Shown here: piece by piece, positions 19,887-31,889 of the stretch
Layout: each line of letters opens with the position of its first letter
How positions within the stretch are numbered: position 1 is the first letter of the stretch
Source: Clavelina lepadiformis
Taxonomy: Eukaryota; Chordata; Ascidiacea; Aplousobranchia; Clavelinidae
Length of the DNA stretch: 64,000 bases
Reading direction: 5' to 3'
NCBI RefSeq assembly: GCF_947623445.1
Contig: NC_135248.1
Coordinates: 12,161,820 to 12,225,819, forward strand
The notes under the pieces: generated by a model
Database searches by the model: none
What the model was told of the DNA's origin: nothing
Seen by the model: only the letters and a program-made list of their open reading frames with translations
Translations under genes and position numbers: made by a program

Positions 19887-22789
19887 TACGTTTGATGGGA
19901 TTTTTCGCAGCAAGTCTGCTTCTTTGTAATCGATAAACACCGATGTCTATGTCTCCGTACTTCTTTCTTAAGACTGCGGCACCGTGTCGTCCAACCGCGT
20001 TATCGAAGTCTAATAAGTTGTTGAATTGTGACGTATTAGCACGATGCGCCCAGGAGGCAGAAGGCTGTTAAAGGTTTGCTCTAATAATAGCATAGGACAA
20101 CAATAGCAGTACCTAATGCAGTTTAAGCGTTATAAAAAAACTTTCTGATTTACTGACATAATGTAACCGATATAGCGATTCGTCTATTTAAAAATATCTA
20201 TGACACAGTTATTCCTGCTTGTGAAAATTAGGAAGCCCACAAGGACATAAAAATTTTCCTAAAAGATTGCTTGGTGTATTTGTATAGTTTCTTATTCAAA
20301 TGGGAAGACCCGCACATAACGTTTTGATCAACGATTCGATTAACGATTCAATTGACTGCGGGAAGCGAAATAATGGTGCTTATCTTGTTACAGAATAATA
20401 GGAAAAAACACCTGCATACAATCAATGAACGTCATAATGCACAGAAGTAACAGGTTGCCCTATACAGTGATACAAGTAGTTTTATCAAAAGCATCATATT
20501 TCCAAGTTTTTTTGTTAGTGACTAACACAGCAGCTTCCAAGTTAACTTAAATCCAGTTTATCTAATCCCGTCGAACTCGAATTCCCATCACCTTGGACAT
20601 TTATAATTACCAAACACAACTAGAAGAGCTAGGCCTGTATCAGGTATCTATATCTATATCCCTATGACCCTATACCTACCTAAATCAGATATATCTGATT
20701 CTTCTTATAGGAAATGACTTGACAGGGTGACGTTACGGAAATTAGGAAAATAACTTTACCGCATCTTACCAGGAAGATAATGTTTAAAAACAATTATTAA
20801 AAACAAAACTTGATTTGCCTTATTACAAGTGTAGTCAATTTGTCTTTTGGCGCTTTCATCATGTATTTAGCCTAGAACTATTTAGCATGTCGCTTAATAG
20901 CGTTGCAAAATCAAACACATGACCCTTTTACTTACATTGTGTCTGCATGTGTGTGTAGCATTTATATTAAAATTTTGTTTCAGACGAGTTTTACGTAACT
21001 TGGGAACGACGCAAAATAGAAAATGCAACCGTTTTTGCATAGAAATCCAAAAGTAAAGATCCTCAAAATTGGAGAGCGTAGATATTTTCCGGATGGACAA
21101 CCTTTGGAATTATTATCATTATCACCGGCATATCATCATATTGCAAGCCTGTGAGGTTGCTTCAAGATCTTCCTCTTCTACAGATTGTTTTTGGTGATCT
21201 TCGTCAAGACGATTAGGCTACACCAAGTTCCAAAATGGCTTGATGTTTTAAACTCAACTTGCGATGTATATAGTCCTATCATGTGTTAATAAACTCGTGT
21301 TAACTGATTGTGAAAGTGAAAGATCTTTTCAGCGACCAGAACGAAAATTAAATAAATTGAACGAAGAAAAAATAATTTTCCTGCCTAATTGTTTACCCTG
21401 TATATAGAATATCATATAACTCAGAAATAAGATTTTCCAAATTTGTTAAAATATTTTTTTGGGAAGGTTGGCTTTACGAACTCTTTGATGGATGATGATG
21501 CTTTACAAACTCTTTATGAGCAATGACCCTACCCAAATGACTAAGTATCCTACCAAAAAGGCACTCACTAAAGTCACAATGACTGAACACAGGCTATAAA
21601 ATGACAATGCGGGAAAATGTTATATGTCTATCATCAGCACCTATGCACGTTATGTCGCCCTCGAGTAACACAATCCTGACTAATAAAACGTTTACAGCGC
21701 CCACTACCGAGTACAAGAAACCTTGTTTGAAAGCCGATTATTGTCGTCATACTTCCTTTCACGGATTTGTAGATTTCTGAATAGCAATGCGTACGTTTGA
21801 TAAAAAACGCATGTATTTAAGTTACGTATGCATGTAATGGTATTATGCAGGTTAACATGATATTATGTAATCATATTATGCAGGTTAACAACACAACAAG
21901 CAATGCAATTCAATCATTTTATACGTAAGCCTGCTAGAATGGTTTGGCTAACAGTTTGACTCTGATTCTGACTCTATAGCATGAATAGTTCAGTTGTAAA
22001 AACAAGCAACAAACATTTGTCTCTAAATGGGAGGTTTTTGTTCTATTAGTTTGTGGTCTGGTTGCAGTTGCCACAACGTATAAACATAATTTCAGAAAGA
22101 AGGCGGATTGCTGAATGTAAAATTAAAGTTCAAAGGCAAGAATAAAATAATAACGCTTATGCGTAGACCGGTTCTCTAGTTTCAAAGTAAAGCCGAGTTA
22201 CCAAAAATTGTTAAAAAACTATCAGTGAATTGCCGAGAAAGTAAGCGAGAAATCATTTAAAACCCCGAGGCTGAAAGAGAAAAGCGGACAAGCTCAAGAA
22301 CAGATTTCACTTGTCTGTAATCAAGCCATTAGCAATAAGCATTCATTTAGAATTCCGTTATAGCTGAGCAGATGAGAAGCAAACTGGTTTGATTGGTTCT
22401 GAATTTACCTCCAGTGTGTTTGGTCAACAATCCAAGCTGATTACAACATCAAGGCAAAAGAAAACGAAAAATTGGAAGAAGGCTCAAATCAGATAACAGC
22501 AAATTTTTTAGCGGGTGATAATAACAACCGTTATCGGTGAAACAGGTGTTATTGAGGTTTTGCGACGAAGTGAACAAAAGTCTATTTCTCGTTGAAGAAA
22601 GTCAAGTTATAAGGTACACATTTTGCGATAAGTCGCATACGCAAGCATATATATTTCTGCTGTTGTAGAAATTTTACGATTTATACACAGGTAGATACCG
22701 TAAAGTTCTGAGTTATAATTACGAAAACTTATGCTTTGTCGTTCAATTGTAGATAACAATTACATACCAGTAATTAATAAAGTTTTAAA
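19887..22789. other. No gene recognised
   Basis: AT-rich intergenic DNA upstream of the LCCL gene. No splice-bounded exon or conserved motif was found on either strand; the minus frame 20894-21100 shows no domain signature. Confidence 0.45.
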
Positions 22790-25700
22790 ATGCATCGAAT
22801 TCTTCTATCCGTGACTTTTCTGATGGTGTCAATGGGCGTAAGTGTTTTCTAATTTATTCCTATTTTCTTCTATGTAATTAAGTGTATGCATATTCGCAAA
22901 ATTAAATAAGTTTTGTAAAATTTAAATCAAAATATAATCTAAAACTAACTAAGTCGCATACGAAGCTGAAAAACAAACAGAAGTTGCATCGAAGCGAGTA
23001 AATATTCGTTAAAAATATTTTAGGTCGACGCTGAAGGTTTCGGAGATGACGATAAGATACTCACATCGCTGGACATCGACAACCCTCGTATGTGTGAACT
23101 CTTATTAAAGATTTTCAAACTTTATCACACCTATAACTAGGCACTGTTTTTGTTATACTTTGGGCTACGGTTTTATTTACCCGAAACCGTAATTAGTATT
23201 TTACTTTATTGCCTTCTATATCGAGGGGCCGTGCATATATGCGTATGATTGAGCTTATTTTGACGTTTTTGGAGGTTACTATCGACATTTCTCTTATCAA
23301 CAAAAACCTTGCAACAACTCGCAGTTTATTCACGTTATGGTGTTTTTTTTATTATTTTACAGACGTGGTAAGTGAAGTACTAACCACGACAGCAGGTAAC
23401 GTAACTTTCATCCCCAAACATTTTAAGTCGGCAACTTGGCAGCCATATAATGATTGGTTTCTTGTGTTTTTTTCAGTATCATGTTACGTTGTCGCTGGTC
23501 ACATTCAAGGGGACGTGCTGACCATGTTGTGTCCTGGAGGATGCGAAAAAGTGACAGAGAAGCTGTACGGGACGAAAATCTACTCCGATGAGTCTTACGT
23601 TTGCGCGGCAGCAATCCACGACGGAAGAATATCAGGTAATAACTATTTCCTCATTTCTAGGCTATTGGTGCCGGTTAATAAGCGGTTTTAGCTTTGGTCG
23701 ATCAGCCCGGCCTTATCAAACCTGTAGATCGGGGTGGCTTAATTGACCAACACTGTACATCTATTAACCGTCATGCTAGTAGTATAATATAGGCTTAAAC
23801 ACCTTCCACCGTGCGCCCACTTTCTTGGCGAGAAACGTACACACGCGCTTCCTTTATCTTAGAATATGAGTTATTTTCCACAAAGTTTTGCTTGTGACGA
23901 GTAGCAAAATATTAAGGCTATGGTTAACCATAATCGACGAGTATAAAGGTAGTTTTGGCTCATTGTCTTGCGTTTGTTTGTTTCTCTTGGTTGATAATCC
24001 CTTTTGTGTAACCGCTATTTAAAAAATGAAACATTTATAACAACGAGAATTGCGTAGAAATTTGAAAGAGGTTAATAAACATGAACAAAATAGTTGAAAT
24101 TTGTGAAAGTTATCGGCATTCTGATTTCCAGGTAAGGACGGCGGAAAAATAACTATCCGCAAAACCCGAGGAAGAAAATCTTTCCGTGGATCCACCGCCT
24201 TTGGACTCACGAGCAAATCAGCGAAAGACTCGTACGGGTCATTCATCTTCCTCGGTAAGAATATGAAGTGTTAAACGACTCAACCAGTTTTAATAAAAAG
24301 GCTTCAGCTTTTCATTTTGGACTTATGTGTTTCAGATGCCTTTGATGGTCGCCAGTCACTTTACTCAGGTGAATATTAGCGGTTTGTGATTTGTGCGGTC
24401 GTGTAACTTGCAAATACATCAACGCCTAAAAAGTATATACGTCTTTCCTAAACCAAATGGGTTATTAACTTATTACATTTATGATGTCATGGTGTAATGA
24501 ATGATAACTGTTGTTAGAATTGTTTATAGAATTTCATACACGAAAATGATCTTTCCGATATTTTCCAAATCACGATAGCTGGTCGATAAATTCATAGCCT
24601 TGGCAAAAATATTGGCTTGATTAATGCGCACGCACTTAGCTAAACTTTATAGGGAGTTTTAGCGTCAGGCGAATGAAATCACTTAGAATAACTTCTGAGT
24701 TTTTGCAGCAAAAACCAGCGAAATTGTATCATTGGATTAAATATAATTATGGCTACGTATATTGGTTAGATTTAGGTGACGACACTAGCAATACCGTCTT
24801 AACATTTTACATGGTAACGTCAAAGTCAATTTAACTTCACCCATAAGCGTAATAGCTACACCGCAAAGGTCATTTTAATTATTTTTTGGATTTTAAATGT
24901 GGGTTTTTTGTCAGAGATTTGTCGTTACTTAAAACTTGCTCGTTCAGTTAATTAAACCCGACCTTTAAGTCATGTCATAATCGCAATTGAAACGCAGAAA
25001 TTAACAAATTCCTTTGTAAGGTTGCGCTAAAAACTTTGAAAAATCTGTTTGAGACGGGAACAAAAATATCTTGTTTTTAGTCTCCTGCCTTGCCAAAGGA
25101 GAGTTTACAAGCGAGAAGGATTTCCTCATCATATGTCCGGGAGGATGCGACGCGCTCCGTGGAGGAGTGACCGGATCCGAGCTCTACAGTCCCGATTCCT
25201 ACCTCTGCGCGGCCGGAATTCACGCGGGAAAGATCGACGGTTGGTGGTGGTTTGAGTAAATGTAAAAACCTTGTGACATCCAGCAAGCCTACAACCTACA
25301 GCTTCCTAATTCAAGCAACCATCGTAAAATGAAATGGACTAAATGTATCTTGTAAAACTATTATGTAGCTGATGCTTATAGAAAAGTTTTATTCGAGACT
25401 CTGGATTTGATGTTATTGAAAATACTCTTCCAGCGTTCAGTGGAGGAAGACTGATTGTTCATCGTCTCTCTGGTGGAGAAGAATACAAAGGAAGCTTCCG
25501 GAACGGAATCCAATCCTCGGATGGGCCGCCAACGACGTCATCCATTATGATGCAAGGTGAAGATTGTTACGTAAATTGAAGCAACTTAAACGGTGTAACA
25601 AAAATAGAGTCAAGAACTATAACTTAATTCTTCACAACCAAAAACTTACAAACACATAATCAAACAGGATTTATAGATACCGTTCAGTAAAGTCTGTATA

Positions 25701-28700
25701 AGTCTTCTTTTACTTCTAAAGAAATGCTTGGTTGTCCACACTTTTAGCTTGAGGCAAAACTTTAATATCGATCAACCATGCGAAAACAACACTAAAAAGT
25801 GCTGAAGTTTTGTTTACCAGTGGGTCAGAATCATTTCATTAGTTTGACATTTAGCCCGCAATAAAAGTGCATCGAAAAATATTTTGACTTTTTTATCGAT
25901 TTCATCGTCTGCAATGACGTATTGCCATCGACGCCCGTCGCGATATTTCCGAGACTGACACACGCACAGTGCGCAAAATATTTTGATGCAAGTATTTTGG
26001 CCGAACGTTATGATCTTAACACGTTATCATCTGCATCGGTGACGGAAAGGCGGTGACGGAAAGGCGGTGAATCACGTCATAATGGCAGTTATTAAACACG
26101 TAACGCACGAAAAGCGTGTAGTTTTATGAACTACGTCATATCGGTTCAACTTTAAATCTGATATGATCCACTTTTTTAACTTATAGTCATCACAATATGA
26201 CGAACTCGATCTACTTGTAATACACATCAGGTGATTTTCAGATGCTACGTTAAAACAATATTTTTCCGAAATTTACTTAAACTTTCTAAACAATAAGTGG
26301 ACCGAATCGTGTACTGAAATCCCTACGTTACTCATCACAACGTTATCAGACGTTACGACTTGAAATCTTGGTAAAATATGTTGAAAATTAGGTTGAAATT
26401 GAGTCATCGCAAAAACATCACACTTTCTAGAAATTTTGTAGAACAAAAACGTCTGGCCGACGACGACTGCTGAACCTAAAAAAGGTCATTCAAAGCACTG
26501 TAGCCTACTGTATAACTTGTGATCATTTATTACTTTAATATAATGTTTGTAAAATCTTTTTAGAATGCCCTCAAGACTTAACTGGAATAGTATCAAGTAA
26601 GTGATTTTGATATTTTACATTCTCCTTTAATGGGTAAAATCATTTCCGAATTTTGAGTTAACTAAACGCCGTTTGTATTGACCTTGAAGATATAACTTAT
26701 ATATAACGTACTTATACTGTGTACACCAAAAAATCTAAGTTGTGTACAACATAGACAAAACCAAACAAAACAAAATTTCAAGATAGATGTTTATTTCGTC
26801 ATTAGTCGGTTGCAGTCTTCGCGCCGATCATTTTATGGAGGAAGTGTTTAACGTCATTTGCCCACCCGGATGTAGCCAGATTTTTAGCAACGTCATTGGC
26901 AAAGGACCTTACTCAGTCAAATCCACAGTTTGCGGAGCAGCAATACACGATGGATTAATAGAAGGTTGTGTTTCCGTAATTGTTTTCAGCTCAGTTTATA
27001 CTAAGGCCTATTAATTGGTTCCCAAATGCTATACAAAGATACTTATTAACAACGCTCTGTCCTGTTACAGAGACTCTTGGCGGCAGAGTAACAGTCCACA
27101 AGATCCCAGGTGACCAAACTTATCAGGGAGTAAGAAGAAACGGAATCACCTCGGGAGCTTCAAGCTCCGCCGAAAAAGGATTTGTCGTTCAAGGTAGCCT
27201 ACTGCATGGCGATCTATATAACTTTGTATAATAGCATGCGTAAGTCCGTTTAGGAAAATTTTCTTTTAAAACATTTCGTCAACACTGAAAATCAAGGTTA
27301 TTTTGTGCTAAATGTACGCACAAACTGTAAATAAACTCTCTGACAATAACTCAAAATATTTTTTTTCAGATTCCATCCAGCCATTTCCATCACTTCTTGA
27401 AGGTATTCCAGATAAAAAAAAAATTTTAAAACCAATTTTTTAAACTTTCTGACGTTCTGACTTTCTACTGTTCCAGTTCCTTCGTGAACCATCAAACTAA
27501 AATTACTTTGTTTTGTCTAGTAACCTGTGAGACTCCTGCTTCTGCCATCTTGGAGGAGACTTTCACAGTTTTCTGCCCGGTCGGATGTGACTTACAGCAG
27601 ATACACTCAGTTTGGGGAAGCGACGTGTACACTCACAACAGCAGCATATGTTTGGCGGCAATACACAACGGCTTCATGTCAGGTTTGTTTATACCCTTCA
27701 TTCTTGGTGTACTATAATCTTGATTGTAGGTTAATTTATTTTCGTATTACCGTTGTCGCAAACCATGTCCTTGTTTTCCACAGGAGCACAAGGTGGACCA
27801 GTGACCGTCCGCAAGCTTGGAGGACAAACAAGTTTCGTTGGGTCGACTCAGAACGGTATTCAAAGTCGTGACGTCACGAGTAGCGATCCTGTCAAGGCTT
27901 TTGTGCTCGGAGGTGGGTCGCATAAGAAAGCGTTCAACTTTGAACTGGCAATGTTAAATTTTTTGTCATCATTTTTAAATAATGCGCTAACTTATTTTAT
28001 GCGCTAAGTATGTCAGACGATAATAAAGTGCGTGTGGGCTTACAATGTGAATTGCCTTTGTTTAAAAAGTTAAAGTAAAATAAAAATTAACCGAATTATT
28101 TTTTTACAGGCAACATGGAAGAGGTCAAATCTGCTTTAACAGGTATTGTTTCGCTTTCTTCTAAAACTTTCGCATGAAATCTTTCATTTTAGCAAATTAA
28201 ATGACAAGATATTTCAAAAAATTATCATTTCGTTTACAGTCTCTTGCGGCTTCAACGCTTTGTCTACATTTGGATTAGAATTCACGATCCGTTGCCCGAA
28301 AACATGCAGCGAGCAGGAAGCCATGGAACCACGAGCTCAAGTTAGAAGAGTCTTGGGAATGGACGAGCCCATCTGCAAAGCAGGTTAGACAAGCAAATAG
28401 TTGGAAAGATTTCTTTGTGTGGTTTATACGTGAAAGGTCGTGCCAGTTGGTATACCATATACCGAAGGTTCGCACTTATACCTCGTGGGGAAGATTAAAA
28501 CACAAAACTCACAAACGGTGAAATATTGACAACGCTTCATAAGTTCAAGTTTAATTAATCAAAGTAAGATTATACAAAACTATGACGTTCATAGGAAGCG
28601 CTTTGTATCACCGCAACAGTGTAAATATTGAGTAAAGTTTAGCGACTAATTGATTCCAAAATCCACAGCAAGCGACGTGGCAGGAAAGGTAATCACTGTC

Positions 28701-30528
28701 AGACGAACACCAGGTAATCTTGCTTACAGTGGAGCGTTTGAAGATGTTGTGCTTCACAGTAACCCGAAAGTTGTTGACTTCTCGAAAGGCCAAGTGGTGG
28801 TTTTGGGTGAGTCCGATCACGGATGGTTTCGCAAGAAATCGGTGCTTTGAAAGTGTACAAACTGTACATATAAGGTTACTTAAGTCATTTGAAGTTAGTT
28901 AAGTCAACCTTTTTCCGTAGCTGAATTAGCCTTAAGTCGTATTAAGTATAGCCTTAAATGTACACCTTGATGGTGTAAATATATATATAGGTACTTAAAT
29001 CGTTATGCTTGCTTACAATCGCCTACCTACAAATGTCAGAAGTATACAATAAATACCAGCAAAACCAACATTACGTCATTACGTGTTTATATGTTCAGAT
29101 AACGACTTTGACCATCCCCACATCTTGTCAGGTAAGCACTCATTGAAACTCTCCGTGAGCTAACAACTGCCTTGATAGTAGCAGCAAGGTCTTAGCTTGA
29201 AAACAGAGCGCTCGTATGATAAATATTTGATGAAAATAAGCGAATTCGTACTCGTAGTGTCCTGGGAAGTGGAAGCTGACCAATTTCACGCGGACAGCTT
29301 CTCCGTTGTCTGTCCACCGATGGTGAACTCCACTTTCGAGCAAGTTTACGGAACTGGAATCTACAGCGACGACTCGAAAGTTTGTGCAGCCGCGCTTCAC
29401 GATGGAAGGATAGGAAGTACGGTTGCGTTGACATGTTTTTTCTCGTGGAAATCTTAGTGTTTGCAAAAAGTAATAAAGCTATCTTGTTTCAGTTAACGGC
29501 GGTCAAATCACTGTGAGAAAGTCACCAGGCTTGTGGTCCTACGTCGGTTCAAGGAGCAACGGTTTCACCAGTCAGTCTCGCGACAGTCCTTGGGACACGT
29601 CGTTCGTGTTTCAAAGTAAGGGTTTACAACATAACTTGAAACTTTGAAAGTCAGCTTGAATTGTTCTGACGCAAAAATTTTTCGATACTCAATATGTTGC
29701 GTGCAGTTGTGTTTGATCCGACAGTTGACCGTAATCACTGCGTTTAATGCTGAAACGTTTCTTATTTTTTCACAGACACCTTCTATCACATGGCAACAAC
29801 GTTCACAAGTAAGTGAAAGTTTAAAAAATACCTAAAAACACCCCACCCTTCATATATAGCTCAGCCATATCCAATTAGACACTTTTAAACTTTATTCTCT
29901 GTATATCTTTGCAGTTACGTGCGATACCAAAGGTTATATGATAGAAAACCAAGAGTTTGGAGTGGTCTGTCCGTCTGGATGCGCCGACAAGAACCCAGTA
30001 ATATACGGAGACCACATCTACGCCGATAACTCGCCCTTATGTGCGGCTGGAATACACGCAGGAAAAATCACAAGTACGTCGACTTCGTGACCAGCTATCA
30101 CAGCAGAATAATATCGTTATATGTTGTTATCTATTTATGATCTAAACCTGAGTGTAATTTGTTGCTATAAGTTCAACAACAACAGGGATTTTTTGTTCTT
30201 GGTTACATACTTCTGTCCTGCTTTTAAGTTATTTAAGTTGCTTTTGAAGTAGGCCTGCTTTAGTTCTAGGCCTATAACTTTTTCAAAAGTTAGTTTTGGA
30301 GCTAATAACCAACACAAACATTACAGGTTTTAGAGTTTTTGTAACTCAACCCATAAGATTGAGTATTTCCTATCAAACCGGTAATCTGAACAAAATGTGA
30401 TTTTAGATGACGGAGGAAGACTCAATATCAAACACATGGAAGGCGAAAAGCATTATAAAGGCGGCACTTTCAACGGTATCACCTCTTTCGAATACGGGGA
30501 GAGTGATATTTCGTTTATGGTGCAGTGA
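22790..30528 (+). CDS. Secreted protein with seven tandem LCCL domains (frameshift in domain 6)
   Basis: Exons: 22790-22837, 23024-23087, 23363-23395, 23477-23635, 24132-24254, 24336-24368, 25081-25239, 25434-25556, 26564-26596, 26806-26964, 27071-27193, 27370-27402, 27521-27682, 27784-27912, 28110-28142, 28240-28383, 28669-28806, 29099-29131, 29258-29416, 29494-29615, 29776-29808, 29915-30073, 30407-30528. Signal peptide MHRILLSVTFLMVSMG, then seven LCCL domains (e.g. LCPGGCEKV...VCAAAIHDG), each from two exons (~159 + ~123 nt) and preceded by a 33-nt linker exon; almost all introns are phase 1. LCCL domains bind partners in cochlin and Limulus factor C; this LCCL-only architecture is not one I can name. 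Domain 5 lacks the CAAAIHDG motif. Domain 6 has lost two of four cysteines, and exon 29494-29615 is one base short near 29520. Without that slip the product would be about 774 aa. Confidence 0.85.
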
Positions 30529-30637
30529 AGTTGTATCAAATCCACTGTTATTTCGTTTTTACTCGTCTATTTATGCGTCGGTTTATGATGACAACTGTCT
30601 TGTACAAATTATAGAACGACGACATTTACGTACTTTT

Positions 30638-30643
30638 AATAAA
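30638..30643 (+). terminator. AATAAA poly(A) signal of the LCCL gene
   Basis: AATAAA 110 nt after the TGA at 30526-30528. It supports ending the LCCL gene there rather than splicing to the open block near 30.9 kb. Confidence 0.6.
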
Positions 30644-31651
30644 CTATCAAAATTGCTGATATAGGTTGAAATTAAAAAAAGACTGATAATCAGATAATCT
30701 AGTTAAAAACTTACGTCCTCTAGTCACATTCACTGATTAAAATCAAACAAATGATTTTTAACTTAAAAATTGTATTGACTGTTTTCAAGAAAATAACGCA
30801 GCAAAGATTGATTAGATTTCCAGAAATCGTCTTACTCATAGTTCGTAGTTGGACAGTCAACATTTTGAATTTCCTAGTTTGTTGACTGACTACTTTCAGA
30901 TGTTAAAAGCGGATTTGGCGGTCGTTGGTCGGCTTGGAGTGATCGTCAAAACAGCCCAATTTTTACATTTCCAGTTTTACAAGCTGGTATAACACAGTCT
31001 TTTAAAAGTGAAAAGAGGGATTCGCGGGTCTAGCAAAACAGAATACAATCAAAACTTGCTGCCCTGCTAAAGCGTATTTAGTAATATTGTTTTTTAAGTT
31101 TTTTTGGAACACATTTCGCCACACAGCAGTCTGATAGTCAAGTACCAGTCAGTACGCATAACTTGGTCACTTCACATTGCACATTATTATCAACTTGTAA
31201 AAATGTAACGTACCTCTCTAACGTCTGCAATCCTTTTCATTTTGACGTCACGCCAATTCCAGTCGATCACAACAGCCCGTGTGTGAGCGAGCGTAAGCGC
31301 GCCTGTCAAAAGTAAAACAAACCAAGAATAAGTTAACTTGAAAATCACTTTCCAACGATAAAGAAAAGGTCAAATTATTCGTTGCATGATCTCAAACACC
31401 AACAGCTGCCAAAGTTTCAAACAATAAGCCTAGACATGCGCACAGTTCCGGTAAAGTGGTGCGTGTGAAATCTTTGCGTAGTTTGGGTAATTACAAAACA
31501 CACGAATTAGGCGACAACTCTCTTTTTGTATTTGTGTAGTTTAGAAAATCAATTGCTTTTCCATATATCTGGTGAAATGTTTGAGAAAGTAGCACAACAT
31601 GGTTGTTGGATGTTGTTTGAATAACATGTAACAACCCATGCAAAGAAGAAA

Positions 31652-31657
31652 TTTATT
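31652..31657 (-). terminator. AATAAA poly(A) signal candidate of the LDLa/TSP1 gene
   Basis: Minus-strand AATAAA about 233 nt beyond the stop at 31890. Confidence 0.4.
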
Positions 31658-31889
31658 ACATCTGTTTAAATATGCAGTAGTTAGACAAAATAGAATAAAA
31701 GTGCCACACAAAAACACATTTAAAAACAACTCAACAAGATACAACAAAAAGCACCGATATTTAAAGAAATTGGACCAAAAAGTGAAAAGAAATCCAACTA
31801 TGTGAGCAACTCCTCAATAATACAACGTTGAGTCCAAAAACAAACAAAGCGTATACACGGTTAAAATGACGTCATGTTCAGTGACGTAA

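Noticed and set aside
30899-31034. Exon-like open block after TTTCAG (SGFGGRWSAWSD) as a last exon of the LCCL gene
   Set aside because: No donor in the right phase at the end of exon 23, which has its own stop and an AATAAA 110 nt later.
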